In this document: positions 35,852 through 44,966 of the stretch, one piece after another
How the letters are laid out: each line of letters opens with the position of its first letter
Numbering within the stretch: position 1 is the stretch's first letter
Assembly: GCA_021848345.1 (NCBI GenBank)
Contig: JAJZUV010000001.1
Span: forward strand, 62,001 to 126,000
DNA length: 64,000 nucleotides
Reading direction: 5' to 3'
Origin: Pseudomonadota bacterium
GTDB lineage: Bacteria > Pseudomonadota > Gammaproteobacteria > Burkholderiales > Burkholderiaceae_C
The notes under the pieces: generated by a model
Databases searched by the model: none
Seen by the model: the letters and a program-made list of their open reading frames with translations, nothing else
What the model was told of the DNA's origin: nothing
Position numbers and translations under genes: made by a program

Positions 35852-38281
35852 ATGCAGGCACAAGACATCAGCCTCGACGTCCTGGCGGAGAAATACGCCA
35901 AGGACGGCGAGCGCACCGCCGAGGACATTCGAGCGCGCGTCGCGCGCGCGCTGGCCGCGGCGGAACCCGACCCCACCGCCGCCCAGGCGCGTTTCCTGGA
36001 CGCCATGCAGCGCGGTTTCATCCCGGCCGGACGCATCATGTCGGCCGCCGGCAGCGGCATCCAGGCCACGCTGATCAACTGTTTCGTGCAACCGGTGGGC
36101 GACTCGGTGTCGGAGGACGTCGACGGCAAGCCGGGCATCTACCGCGCGCTGGCCGAGGCCGCCGAGACCATGCGCCGCGGTGGGGGCGTGGGCTACGACT
36201 TCAGCCGCATCCGCCCCGCCGGCGCCCTGGTGGGCGCCACGCACAGCCGCGCCAGCGGCCCGCTGTCCTTCATGCGGGTGTTCGACGCTTCCTGCCAGAC
36301 CGTGGAATCGGCCGGCGCGCGCCGCGGCGCGCAGATGGGCGTGCTGCGCATCGACCACCCCGACATCGAGGCCTTCATCCACGCCAAGGACGGCGGCGCC
36401 TTTCGCAACTTCAACCTCTCGGTGGGCGTGGGCGACGCCTTCATGCAGGCCGTGCGCGACGACGCCGAGGTGGATCTGGTGCACCGCGCGCGTCCGGGCG
36501 ACGAGCAGATCGCGCGCGGCGCGCACCAGCGCGACGACGGCCAGTGGGTGTACCGCTCGGTGCGCGCGCGTGCGCTGTGGGAGCAGATCATGCACTGCAC
36601 CTACGACCACGCCGAGCCGGGCATCCTGTTCCTCGACGCCGCCAACCGCGACAACAACCTGCATTACTGCGAGACCTTCGAGGCCACCAATCCCTGCGCC
36701 GAGGAATTCCTGCCCGACTACGGCTGCTGCTGCCTGGGTTCGCTGGACCTGACCCGCTTCGTCGTCGACCCCTTCGAGCCCGGTGCCCGTTTCGACATGG
36801 CCGCCATGCGCGAGGTGGCGCGCACCGCCGTGCGCATGCTCGACAACGTGCTCGACATCACTTTCTGGCCCTTGCCCCAGCAGGCCGCGGAGGCGCGCGA
36901 CAAGCGCCGCGTCGGCCTCGGCTTCCTGGGCCTGGGCGACGCCTGCATCGAACTCGGTCTGCGCTACGACAGCGCGCAGGCGCGTGCCTTCGCCGCCGAG
37001 ATGGCGCGCAACCTGCGCGACGCGGCCTACGAGGCCTCGGTGGAGCTCGCCCGTGAAAAAGGCGCCTTCCCGCGCTTCGACGCCGAGAAGTACCTGGCCG
37101 GCGGTTTCGCCAGCCGCCTGCCGCAGGAACTGCGCGAGCGCATCCGCAGCCACGGGCTGCGCAATTCCCACCTGCTGGCCGTGGCCCCCACCGGCACCAT
37201 CAGCCTGGCCTTCGCCGACAACGCCAGCAACGGCATCGAGCCCGCCTTCTCCTGGGTCTACACGCGCAGGAAGCGCATGCCGGACGACAGCACGCGCGAG
37301 TACGAGGTGGCCGACCACGCCTGGCGCCTGTGGCGTCACCGCGGCGGCGACACGGCGAAGCTGCCGCCGGCCTTCGTCACCGCGCTGGACATGCCCGCGC
37401 GCGAGCACATGCAGATGCTGGCCGCGGTGCAGCCCTTCGTCGACACCGGCATTTCCAAGACCGTCAACGTCGCCGAGGACTATCCCTTCGAGGATTTCCA
37501 GGACCTGTACCTGGAGGCCTGGAAGGCGGGGCTGAAGGGCCTGGCCACCTACCGCCCCAACACCGTGCTGGGAGCCGTGCTGCAGGCCGCGCCGGCCCCC
37601 GCGCCCGCGGCCGAGGCGCCTGCGCTGCCCGAGGTCGACCCGCTGACCCGGCGCATCGAGGGCCGCCCCGGCGGCGACCTGCAGGCGGTGACCAGCAAGG
37701 TCAGCTACATGACCGCCGAGGGCGGCAAGACCGTGTACCTGTCGATCTCCTTCGCCGAGGTCGAGGGCCTGCTCGACGGACAGCCCATCCGCATCGAACG
37801 CCCGATCGAGTTCTTCATGCCCGCCGGCCAGCGCGACGAGGGCCAGCAGTGGATCGCCTCCAACATGCGCCTGCTGTCGCTGGTGGCGCGCTCCGGCGGT
37901 TCGGTGGCCAAGTCCCTGCTGAACATGCGCGAGGTGGTGTGGGACAAGGGTCCGGTGCGCTGCGGCGAGGTCATCAAGTCCGACGGCAGCCGCGCGCCGC
38001 GCTTCCACCAGTCCGAGGTGGCGGCGATCGCCTTCGCGCTGCAGGAAATGCTCAAGCGCCGCGGCTTCCTGCGCGAGGACGGACGCGAGCAGCCGCTGCA
38101 GCAGCTCGCGAAGCGCCAGTCGCAGCCCCAGGCGCTGCACATCGACCTGGACAAGGCCGAGGCGCTGCCGCAACTGCTGTCCGGCGGACGCGTGTGCCCC
38201 GAATGCGGCGGCCCCTACCTGCGCAAGGTCGACGGCTGCGAGCGCTGCGACAACTGCGGCTACATCGGCAGTTGCGGGTAG
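35852..38281 (+). CDS. nrdJ: Adenosylcobalamin-dependent (class II) ribonucleotide reductase
   Basis: Reduces ribonucleotides to deoxyribonucleotides using a B12-derived radical, without oxygen or a second subunit. The 809-residue protein has the first redox Cys at C77 (INCF), the radical/finger-loop motif NPCAEE at 280-285 (C282), the GLGFLGLGD block and APTGTIS. It ends in a Cys-rich zinc-ribbon-like tail (CPECGG, CERCDNCGYIGSCG, about 770-809), usual for this NrdJ subgroup and likely used for re-reduction. An AGGAG 6 nt upstream fixes the ATG at 35852. No cobalamin riboswitch fits in the 65-nt gap before it. Confidence 0.95.
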   Translation: MQAQDISLDVLAEKYAKDGERTAEDIRARVARALAAAEPDPTAAQARFLDAMQRGFIPAGRIMSAAGSGIQATLINCFVQPVGDSVSEDVDGKPGIYRALAEAAETMRRGGGVGYDFSRIRPAGALVGATHSRASGPLSFMRVFDASCQTVESAGARRGAQMGVLRIDHPDIEAFIHAKDGGAFRNFNLSVGVGDAFMQAVRDDAEVDLVHRARPGDEQIARGAHQRDDGQWVYRSVRARALWEQIMHCTYDHAEPGILFLDAANRDNNLHYCETFEATNPCAEEFLPDYGCCCLGSLDLTRFVVDPFEPGARFDMAAMREVARTAVRMLDNVLDITFWPLPQQAAEARDKRRVGLGFLGLGDACIELGLRYDSAQARAFAAEMARNLRDAAYEASVELAREKGAFPRFDAEKYLAGGFASRLPQELRERIRSHGLRNSHLLAVAPTGTISLAFADNASNGIEPAFSWVYTRRKRMPDDSTREYEVADHAWRLWRHRGGDTAKLPPAFVTALDMPAREHMQMLAAVQPFVDTGISKTVNVAEDYPFEDFQDLYLEAWKAGLKGLATYRPNTVLGAVLQAAPAPAPAAEAPALPEVDPLTRRIEGRPGGDLQAVTSKVSYMTAEGGKTVYLSISFAEVEGLLDGQPIRIERPIEFFMPAGQRDEGQQWIASNMRLLSLVARSGGSVAKSLLNMREVVWDKGPVRCGEVIKSDGSRAPRFHQSEVAAIAFALQEMLKRRGFLREDGREQPLQQLAKRQSQPQALHIDLDKAEALPQLLSGGRVCPECGGPYLRKVDGCERCDNCGYIGSCG

Positions 38282-38302
38282 CACGCGGCTGGCACGCGGC
38301 TG
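38281..38302. repeat. Tandem 11-bp direct repeat after nrdJ
   Basis: GCACGCGGCTG occurs twice without a gap, the first copy starting on the last base of the nrdJ stop codon. Probably a small duplication with no function. Confidence 0.7.
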
Positions 38303-38335
38303 ACGATACCGAGGGCCGGGCGCGCGGCGCAGCCG

Positions 38336-39064
38336 CTACCTGTCGCGGGGGTCCGGCGGCCGGTCACTGTCCACGTCGAGCTCCTCGAAGGGGCCGTCGC
38401 AGGTCTTGAAACCGACGAAGGCCTTGACGATGAGACGCTGGCTCCCGACCAGCAGGTCGTCGATCAGGGGAGGCACGGTGCGGGCGCGGCCCGCGCGCAG
38501 CGCCTCCAGCACGCCGGGGCATTGCAGCCCCTCGACCCTCCCGATGCGGTACCACTTTCCCTGCCCGCTGGGCGCGAACGCGGTCCCGCGGTACCGTCCG
38601 GAGCTGCCGCTTCCGCCGATCACGATGTAGGTGGGGACGCCGGCCTTCGGACGCAGCGTGTAGATCTCGCAGGCCGTGCCGTCGAACATGCAGTGCACGT
38701 CGAGTGCATTCATCTCGCGCCAGGGCATGTCGCGGAAACTCGCGGGCAGCCTGGCCCCGGGCGGATAGATCCGAGCATGGGACAAGGCCGGCTGGGTCGC
38801 GGGATCGGGCCCGGACTCGCGAGCGGAGGGGGACCCGGGCGCGCAAGGCCGGGTGTCGCCGCGGGACCCGTGCCCGGCGGAGACCTTGCCGTCGCGAGGG
38901 CGGGTCGCCTGGCCGTCCACCGTCGCCTGGGCGCAGCCGGTCAGTTGGGTCAGCAAACCGGCGAGCAGCACCGGCGCCAGCCCCACGGCCAGGCGTATCG
39001 ACAGGATGCGCGTGCCGCCGATGGCAGGCGCGATGGGCGTCGGTCGTGAGTCGGACATTTGCAT
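38336..39064 (-). CDS. Hypothetical lipoprotein
   Basis: A 242-residue protein I cannot assign to a family. The N-terminus has a hydrophobic segment ending LLTQLTGC, a good lipobox (Leu-Thr-Gly-Cys), so it should be lipid-anchored after signal peptidase II cleavage. A Ser/Pro/Gly-rich linker (about 50-95) precedes a globular part with two or more Cys (CMFDGTACEIYTL, GLQCPG, FKTCDGPF), probably disulphide-bonded in the periplasm. An ATG six bases downstream (39058) could be the start instead. It is convergent with nrdJ and stands alone. The long upstream gap suggests its own promoter. Confidence 0.65.
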   Translation of the reverse strand: MQMSDSRPTPIAPAIGGTRILSIRLAVGLAPVLLAGLLTQLTGCAQATVDGQATRPRDGKVSAGHGSRGDTRPCAPGSPSARESGPDPATQPALSHARIYPPGARLPASFRDMPWREMNALDVHCMFDGTACEIYTLRPKAGVPTYIVIGGSGSSGRYRGTAFAPSGQGKWYRIGRVEGLQCPGVLEALRAGRARTVPPLIDDLLVGSQRLIVKAFVGFKTCDGPFEELDVDSDRPPDPRDR

Positions 39065-39486
39065 GGGACGAGACCTCGGTCAACGCTGCGGAACCAGTTC
39101 GGCAGCGAGGCGATGCTAGGGTCGACCCATATTCCAGGCGTGGCGCAGGGGCGTGTCGTGAAGCCGCACAGGGCCATGCCCGGCCGGGGGCTCCGCGACC
39201 CGCAGGGCCTGGGCACCGCCGACGCGCCCCTGCGCGGTTTCGTCCCTCGGCGGCAACGTTTGTGAACAAGACGCCGTCGGATACCGCGCCGAGGCCATGC
39301 GCACAGGAGGCACATCGATCTGCTGCGCAGCGTCGGCGATGCGCCATGAATTCCTGTGAAACTCGGATGACCATCGCATGACATCGTCGCAAGGCGTCCA
39401 AATTAGCGAAAGAGCGTGCTAGGTTAGACGCCGAGTCTGCCCCGAACAAAATTCGGATTCGGTCGGCCCCGTTGCGCGAGGACACC
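39065..39486. other. Intergenic region between lipoprotein and amidotransferase genes (422 nt)
   Basis: The longest non-coding gap in the window, a divergent control region. It is less GC-rich at its right end (39380-39470), where a promoter for the downstream hydrolase gene is expected, but no clear -35/-10 pair stands out. A small hairpin CCGAA/TTCGG lies at 39442-39456. No conserved protein is readable in any frame. Confidence 0.6.
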
Positions 39487-40278
39487 ATGGCCACGAAACC
39501 CCTGAAGATCGGCATCTCGGCCCGCATCGAGCATCCCCAGCCGGGGCTGGCGGGGTTGCGCGCCAAGACCCTGCAATACCTGGAACAGTCGGTGGCGCAC
39601 TGGGCCATGTCGCGCGACGTGCTGGTGTTCATGGTGCCGACGGTGGCCAGCGGCGTCGGTATCGTGCGCAGCAACATCCGGCTGTCCGACTACGCCGATG
39701 CCCTCGACGGCCTGATCCTGCAGGGGGGCGCCGACCTAAGCCCGAGCAGCTACGGCGAGGAGCCGCTGAAGCCCGAATGGGCCGGCGACCCGGTGCGCGA
39801 CGGCTATGAAATGGAACTGCTGCACGAGTTCATCGAAGTGCGCAAGCCCGTGCTGGGCATCTGCCGCGGAGCGCAGCTGATCAACGTGGCCATGGGCGGC
39901 ACGCTGTACCAGGACCTGCCCACCCAGCTCCCCGAGCAGGGGATCGCGCACCTCAGCGAGGCCTACGATCTCAACCAGCATCCGGTGCGCCTGGTCAAGG
40001 GCGGGATGCTGGCGCGTCTGTATCCGGAGATCGACCCCGCGAGCCTCAACGTCATCTCGGTGCATCACCAGGCGGTGCGCAGTCTGGGACGGGACCTCGT
40101 GGTCGAAGCCATCAGCCCCGACGATGGCCTGCCGGAGGCGATTCGCGGCACGGGACGCAATTTCCTGCTCGGGGTGCAATGGCATCCGGAGTTCCATCAT
40201 CCGTCGAACCCGGAGTTGCTGGACTGCACGCCCATCCTCGAGGAATTCCTGCGCCACGTGCGCAAGCGCCGCTGGTGA
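39487..40278 (+). CDS. Class I glutamine amidotransferase-like hydrolase (peptidase C26, PuuD-like)
   Basis: A 263-residue peptidase C26 / gamma-glutamyl hydrolase family protein. The catalytic triad is present: Cys in GICRGAQLIN, His and Glu in GVQWHPEF. The LILQGGADLSPSSYGEE segment is that of PuuD-type gamma-glutamyl-GABA hydrolases, which cleave gamma-Glu amides in polyamine breakdown. No other puu genes are near, so the substrate is open. The frame also offers a TTG at 39472, but the ATG at 39487 has a GAGGA 8 nt upstream. It is convergent with an AraC gene. Confidence 0.85.
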   Translation: MATKPLKIGISARIEHPQPGLAGLRAKTLQYLEQSVAHWAMSRDVLVFMVPTVASGVGIVRSNIRLSDYADALDGLILQGGADLSPSSYGEEPLKPEWAGDPVRDGYEMELLHEFIEVRKPVLGICRGAQLINVAMGGTLYQDLPTQLPEQGIAHLSEAYDLNQHPVRLVKGGMLARLYPEIDPASLNVISVHHQAVRSLGRDLVVEAISPDDGLPEAIRGTGRNFLLGVQWHPEFHHPSNPELLDCTPILEEFLRHVRKRRW

Positions 40279-40322
40279 TCGCGGGCTGAAGGTTGCCGCG
40301 GAGCGGCCTCGCGTCGAGCCGG

Positions 40323-41228
40323 TCAGCGCAGGCGCCGCAGATCCTCCCGCGGCGGAGCGCCGAACATGCGCAGGTACTCGCGGTGGAACTGCGAAGCGCT
40401 TTCGTAGCCCACGCGCAGCGCGGCCGCCTGGGCGTTGGCCTCGCCGTCCAGCATCATGCGTCGCGCCTCGAGCAGGCGCACCGTCTTCTGGTATTGCAGC
40501 GGCGATTGTCCCGCGAGTTCCTTGAACCGGCGATGGAAGGCCGAGGGGCTCAGGTTCGCAAGTCGCGCCAGTTCCTCCACGCGCACCGGCTGGTCGTAGC
40601 GTTCGCGCAGCGCCCGCAGGGCGCGCACCAGGCCCTGGCCGCGCTCGCCGCCCGCCATCACGTGCGCGATGCTCGCGCCGTGGGGGCCGCTGAGCAGGTG
40701 GTAGCAGATCTCGCGCATCAGCAGCGCGTAGAGCACGGGCAGGGCGCGCGGGGTCTCGAGCAGGCGTACCGCGCGCGCGGCACAGTCGATCAGCGCGGTG
40801 TCCAGCGCCAGCACGAAGGCGCCCTGCGCGGGCGGGGCCCGCGGCGCGGCCTGCTCACCCAGGCGCTCCAGGGTCTCGCGCATCGCGGCGGCGTCGAGCT
40901 CGATGACCAGGCTCAGGTAGGGCTTGTCGGCGGCGCCTTGCGCGATCTGGCTGGCGCCGGGCATGTCCAGGGTCACCAGCATGGCCTCGCCGGCGGCGTA
41001 GCGCAGGCGATGCGCGCCGAAGCCGGTCCACTTCGCGCCCTGCGCGACCACGCACAGTGCCGGACGGTGCAGCACGTGCGTGGGCTTGCGCTGCTGGCGG
41101 CCGCGCAGCACGATGAGCCCTTCGGCCGGGGTGCGGTAGGGGCTTTCGCCGGGCTGGCGGTCGACGTAGTCCTGCAGCGTCGCGGCGAGTTCGCGCAGCG
41201 CGCGGGCCCTGGATCGGGAGGGTTTCAC
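40323..41228 (-). CDS. AraC family transcriptional regulator
   Basis: A 301-residue regulator with an AraC-type N-terminal cupin-like arm (PALCVVAQGAKW, about 55-67) and two C-terminal helix-turn-helix motifs (VEELARLANLSPSAFHRRFKE and the later YESASQFHREYLRMFG). The GTG at 41228 gives the usual length; an ATG at 41282 would add 18 residues, and neither has a convincing ribosome binding site. It is divergent from the short-chain dehydrogenase at 41365 and most likely regulates that gene. The effector is unknown. Confidence 0.88.
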   Translation of the reverse strand: MKPSRSRARALRELAATLQDYVDRQPGESPYRTPAEGLIVLRGRQQRKPTHVLHRPALCVVAQGAKWTGFGAHRLRYAAGEAMLVTLDMPGASQIAQGAADKPYLSLVIELDAAAMRETLERLGEQAAPRAPPAQGAFVLALDTALIDCAARAVRLLETPRALPVLYALLMREICYHLLSGPHGASIAHVMAGGERGQGLVRALRALRERYDQPVRVEELARLANLSPSAFHRRFKELAGQSPLQYQKTVRLLEARRMMLDGEANAQAAALRVGYESASQFHREYLRMFGAPPREDLRRLR

Positions 41229-41364
41229 GGGCCATATTGTGCGGCGTTCCGGCCCGCGCCGGGGCGGGCAGGAACAGGTCATGAAAAGCGCGGATCGGGT
41301 CTGTCGGCGGTGCTCCGGCGCGGCCTACGCTGGGGGTATCGAAACCCGACCCTGGAATCGTTCC

Positions 41365-42144
41365 ATGACCGACGTCGTCTACACCACCGCATCGCCCCGC
41401 ATCGCCCTCGTCACCGGCGGCAGCCGGGGCCTGGGGCGCAGCACCGTGTTCAGCCTGGCCGAGCTCGGCGTGCCGAGCATTTTCACCTACCACACCAACC
41501 GCGCGCAGGCCGACGAAGTCGTGGCGCGGCTCGCGCAGCGCGGCTGCCGGGGCATCGCGCTGCCCCTCGACACCGGCGACGCATCGAGCTTCGACGCCTT
41601 CGTGGCACGGCTGCGCGAGGCGCTGTCCGAACTGGGAGCGGATCGCATCGACTTTCTCGTGAACAACGCCGGCACCTCCCATCATCGGGCGATCGAGACG
41701 ACCACCGAGGCGGAACTCGACAGCCTCTACGAGGTGCACTTCAAGGGCGTGTTCCTGCTCACCGCCAAGCTGCTCGGCCTGCTGCGCGACGGAGGTCGCA
41801 TCGTCAACGTGTCCAGCGGCCTGACCCGCGTGAGCGTGCCCGGCAGCGCCGCCTACGCCTCGATGAAGGGCGCGGTGGAGGTGCTCACGCGCTATCTGGC
41901 GAAGGAACTCGGCCCCCGGGGCATCGCCGCGAACACCGTGGCGCCGGGCGCGATCCAGACCGACTTCAGCGGCGGCATGGTGCGCGACAACCCCGAGGTG
42001 AACCGCTTCGTGGCCGCCAACACCGCGCTGGGGCGAGCCGGCGTGGCGGAGGACATCGGACCGCTGATCGCCTCCCTGCTGATGTCCTCGCACCGCTGGG
42101 TGAACGGCCAGCGCATCGAGGCCTCGGGGGGCATGATCCTCTGA
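41365..42144 (+). CDS. Short-chain dehydrogenase/reductase
   Basis: A 259-residue classical SDR. The coenzyme motif is TGGSRGLG, the stabilising NNAG is present, and the catalytic residues are Ser in NVSSG and YxxxK in YASMKGA. The C-terminal NGQRIEASGGM is typical. Arg after the Gly-motif Ser suggests NADP preference. It stands alone between a divergent AraC gene and a convergent LysR gene (2-nt gap). Related proteins reduce 3-ketoacyl groups or xenobiotic ketones; substrate unknown. Confidence 0.88.
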   Translation: MTDVVYTTASPRIALVTGGSRGLGRSTVFSLAELGVPSIFTYHTNRAQADEVVARLAQRGCRGIALPLDTGDASSFDAFVARLREALSELGADRIDFLVNNAGTSHHRAIETTTEAELDSLYEVHFKGVFLLTAKLLGLLRDGGRIVNVSSGLTRVSVPGSAAYASMKGAVEVLTRYLAKELGPRGIAANTVAPGAIQTDFSGGMVRDNPEVNRFVAANTALGRAGVAEDIGPLIASLLMSSHRWVNGQRIEASGGMIL

Positions 42145-42146
42145 GC

Positions 42147-43052
42147 TCAGGCGGCGACCTCGCCCGGCGCCCAGTCCTCGATGCGCAGCAGCAGGTCGCA
42201 CAGCGCCTGCGCGGCGGTGGACAACTGGCGGTCGGTGCGGCGCAGCAGCCCGATGGGTCGCTGCACCTCGGGCGCCACCAAGGGCAGGCAGCGCGCGCCC
42301 AGCTCGGCCATCTGCTCCTTGCAGAAGCCCGGGACCGCGCTGACCCCCAGGCCCTGGGCCACCATGCGCCCCACGGTGGCCAACTGGTGGCATTCGAAGG
42401 CCACGCGCAGTTCCAGGCGGTGCTCGGCCAGCACCTGTTCGAGCAGCCCGCGCACCGCGGAGGGGCGTTGCAGCGCGATGAAACGCTCGCGCAGCAGGGC
42501 ATCCCACGCGACGCGTTCCTCGCTGGCCAGTTCGCTGCCCCGCGGTACGACCGCCACGAAACGGTCGGTGTGAAAGGCCTGGAACTCCAGGCGATCGAGC
42601 TGCATGGGCTCGAAGGCGATGCCCAGTTCGACCTGGCCGCCGCGCACCATGTCCAGCACCCGCTCGTTGATCACGTCGTGGATCGCCACGTCGATGCGGG
42701 GGTGGCGCTCGACGAAGCGCGCCAGCGCGCGCGGCAGCAGGTTGCAGGCGAAGGAGGGAATCACCGCCACTTCCACGCGCCCGATGTCCAGCGCGAAATG
42801 GCGCCGCATGCGCTCGCGCGCGTCGTCCCAGTCGGCGATCAGGCGCGGGGCCAGCGCCAGCAGAACCTCGCCTTCGGGAGTAAGTTGCACGCTGCGGCTG
42901 CTGCGCACGAACAGCGCGCCGCCGAGCGAGGCTTCCAGCGCCTTGATGGCCAGGCTGAGTGCCGGCTGGGACAAGTGCACGCGCTCGCAGGCCTGGACGA
43001 AGCTCAGGGTCTGCGCGACCGCGAGGAAGGCCCTTAGCTGTTTCAGGGTCAT
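42147..43052 (-). CDS. LysR family transcriptional regulator
   Basis: A 301-residue LysR protein: N-terminal winged helix (MTLKQLRAFLAVAQTLSF, HLSQPALSLAIKALE, about 1-60) and a periplasmic-binding-protein-like effector domain (about 90-295). It is divergent from scoAB across 120 nt of unusually AT-rich sequence, so it probably controls that operon. A dyad at 43052-43070 touches its own start codon, which suggests autoregulation. There is no Shine-Dalgarno sequence just upstream. Confidence 0.92.
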   Translation of the reverse strand: MTLKQLRAFLAVAQTLSFVQACERVHLSQPALSLAIKALEASLGGALFVRSSRSVQLTPEGEVLLALAPRLIADWDDARERMRRHFALDIGRVEVAVIPSFACNLLPRALARFVERHPRIDVAIHDVINERVLDMVRGGQVELGIAFEPMQLDRLEFQAFHTDRFVAVVPRGSELASEERVAWDALLRERFIALQRPSAVRGLLEQVLAEHRLELRVAFECHQLATVGRMVAQGLGVSAVPGFCKEQMAELGARCLPLVAPEVQRPIGLLRRTDRQLSTAAQALCDLLLRIEDWAPGEVAA

Positions 43053-43070
43053 GATATATTTACTTTATCA
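43052..43070. promoter_or_regulatory. LysR/scoA intergenic dyad (candidate LysR box)
   Basis: TGATA and TATCA are inverted around 9 nt of AT-rich sequence; within it a T-N11-A core fits LysR sites. The region 43053-43110 is the most AT-rich of its neighbourhood and must hold both divergent promoters. Confidence 0.5.
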
Positions 43071-43172
43071 AACAATAGTCCTGAATTTCCAATTTCACAA
43101 ATCCTTGGCCCTGCGCGACCATAGAGCTTTTCACCCCGGCGCGACGCCGGACACCAACCCAGCGGAGATCGG

Positions 43173-43877
43173 ATGAGCGGACTCGACAAACGCGTGCAAA
43201 GCTACGCCCAGGCGCTGGACGGCCTGGCCGACGGCATGACCGTGATCGCCGGCGGCTTCGGCCTGTGCGGCATTCCGGAAAACCTGATCGCCGAGATCCA
43301 TCGCCGCGGCACGCGCGGCCTGACGGTGGTCTCGAACAACTGCGGGGTCGACGGCTTCGGCCTCGGCGTGCTGCTCGAGCAGCGCCAGATCCGCAAGGTC
43401 ATCGCCTCCTACGTGGGCGAGAACGCGCTGTTCGAGAAGCAGCTGCTGGCCGGCGAGATCGAGGTCGAACTGACCCCGCAGGGCACGCTGGCCGAGAAGC
43501 TGCGCGCCGGCGGCGCCGGCATCCCCGCCTTCTTCACCGCCACCGGCTACGGTACCCCGGTGGCCGAGGGCAAGGAAGTGCGCGAGTTCGGCGGTCGCAA
43601 CTACATCCTCGAGCCGTCGATCACCGGCGACTTCGCCATCGTCAAGGGCTGGAAGGCCGACCATTTCGGCAACGTGATCTACCGCCACACGGCGCGCAAC
43701 TTCAACCCGCTGGCGGCCACCGCGGGGCGCATCACCGTGGTCGAGGTCGAGGAGATCGTCGAGCCCGGCGAACTCGACCCCGCGCAGATCCACACCCCCG
43801 GCATCTACGTCGATCGCGTGATCCAGGGCACCTTCGAGAAGCGCATCGAGCAGCGCACCGTGCGCCGCGCCGCCTGA
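43173..43877 (+). CDS. scoA: 3-oxoacid CoA-transferase subunit A
   Basis: Alpha subunit of a succinyl-CoA:3-ketoacid CoA-transferase. The 234-residue protein has the family [13 protein letters not shown] signature (about 27-39), [16 protein letters not shown] and [21 protein letters not shown]. It transfers CoA from succinyl-CoA to acetoacetate or a related acid, so it serves ketone-body or PHB-monomer use. The 10-nt gap to scoB carries GAGGAAA, a good ribosome site. The close relatives PcaI (3-oxoadipate) and AtoD cannot be excluded by sequence reading alone. Confidence 0.93.
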   Translation: MSGLDKRVQSYAQALDGLADGMTVIAGGFGLCGIPENLIAEIHRRGTRGLTVVSNNCGVDGFGLGVLLEQRQIRKVIASYVGENALFEKQLLAGEIEVELTPQGTLAEKLRAGGAGIPAFFTATGYGTPVAEGKEVREFGGRNYILEPSITGDFAIVKGWKADHFGNVIYRHTARNFNPLAATAGRITVVEVEEIVEPGELDPAQIHTPGIYVDRVIQGTFEKRIEQRTVRRAA

Positions 43878-43887
43878 GGAAAACGTC

Positions 43888-44553
43888 ATGAGCCTGTCCC
43901 GAGAACAAATGGCCCAGCGCGTCGCGCGCGAACTGCGCGACGGTTACTACGTCAACCTGGGCATCGGCATTCCCACGCTGGTGGCCAACTACGTCCCGCC
44001 CGGCATCGACGTGATGCTGCAGTCCGAGAACGGGCTGCTGGGCATGGGGCCCTTCCCGACCGAGGCCGAGGTCGACGCCGACATGATCAACGCCGGCAAG
44101 CAGACGGTGACCGCGCGCCGCGGCGCCGCCATCTTCGATTCGGCCGATTCCTTCGCGATGATCCGCGGCGGCCACGTGGACCTGACGGTGCTGGGCGCCT
44201 TCGAGGTCGACGTCGAGGGCAACATCGCCTCCTGGATGATTCCCGGCAAGCTGGTCAAGGGCATGGGCGGCGCGATGGACCTGGTGGCCGGCGCGGCCAA
44301 CATCATCGTGGTCATGACCCATGCGTCGAAGAACGGCGAGTCCAAGCTGCTGCCGCGCTGCTCGCTGCCGCTGACCGGCGCCGGCTGCATCCGCCGCGTG
44401 CTCACCGACCTGGCCTACCTGGAGATCGAGGACGGCGCCTTCGTGCTCAAGGAGCGCGCACCGGGCGTGTCGGTGGACGAGATCGTCTCCAAGACGGCCG
44501 GCCGCCTGATCGTGCCCTCGGAAGTGCCGGAGATGCAGGTCGATCCGGCCTGA
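43888..44553 (+). CDS. scoB: 3-oxoacid CoA-transferase subunit B
   Basis: Beta subunit, 221 residues, which carries the catalytic glutamate in SENGLLGMGP. GIGIPTLVANYVP and the GGHVDLTVLGAFEVD segment are diagnostic of ScoB. It forms the enzyme with ScoA just upstream. The presence of a phasin gene in the same genome suggests this pair may help feed acetoacetate from stored PHB into central metabolism, which is inference. Confidence 0.94.
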   Translation: MSLSREQMAQRVARELRDGYYVNLGIGIPTLVANYVPPGIDVMLQSENGLLGMGPFPTEAEVDADMINAGKQTVTARRGAAIFDSADSFAMIRGGHVDLTVLGAFEVDVEGNIASWMIPGKLVKGMGGAMDLVAGAANIIVVMTHASKNGESKLLPRCSLPLTGAGCIRRVLTDLAYLEIEDGAFVLKERAPGVSVDEIVSKTAGRLIVPSEVPEMQVDPA

Positions 44554-44646
44554 GTCGGCTTGACGGCAGCCGGAGGGGCGCGGCGCGGCGCGGATGCGGA
44601 TGACGGCGCATTCACCATGATCCCGGAATGGGACTAAGATGGATGA

Positions 44647-44949
44647 ATGCGTGTGATCGCCGTTTCCGCGCTTCGCGAGTTCTGGGCCGTTCACCCGGAT
44701 GCGCGGGCGCCGCTGCAGGCGTGGTACAGGGAAGTTGCCGCTGCATCATGGACAACGCCGGCGGAGATCAAGACGCAATACGGCAGTGCGAGCATCCTGA
44801 AGAAGCGACGCGTGGTGTTCAACATCACGGGCAATGCCTACCGCCTCGTTGTCTCTGTTGCTTTCAGGTTGCAGATTGTCTACGTCAAATTCGTCGGAAC
44901 CCACGAGGCCTACGACGCGATAGACGCCGAGACAGTGGAGCCCGTATGA
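44647..44949 (+). CDS. higB: HigB-type toxin (mRNA interferase) of a type II toxin-antitoxin pair
   Basis: A 100-residue RelE/HigB-superfamily ribosome-dependent mRNA endonuclease. The pattern (ALREFWAVHPDARAPLQAWYRE, then RVVFNITGNAYRLV and YVKFVGTHEAYDAID) is that of the HigB_toxin family. Toxin precedes antitoxin, the order typical of higBA. Its stop overlaps the ATG of an in-frame longer HigA start (ATGA at 44946). Lower GC and different codon choice than neighbours suggest horizontal origin. Confidence 0.9.
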   Translation: MRVIAVSALREFWAVHPDARAPLQAWYREVAAASWTTPAEIKTQYGSASILKKRRVVFNITGNAYRLVVSVAFRLQIVYVKFVGTHEAYDAIDAETVEPV

Positions 44950-44966
44950 GGGCCAGGGAGCATTCC

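Noticed and set aside
39065..39486. Hidden gene or gene remnant in the 422-nt gap
   Set aside because: Short frames on both strands show no recognisable protein segment and no ribosome site.
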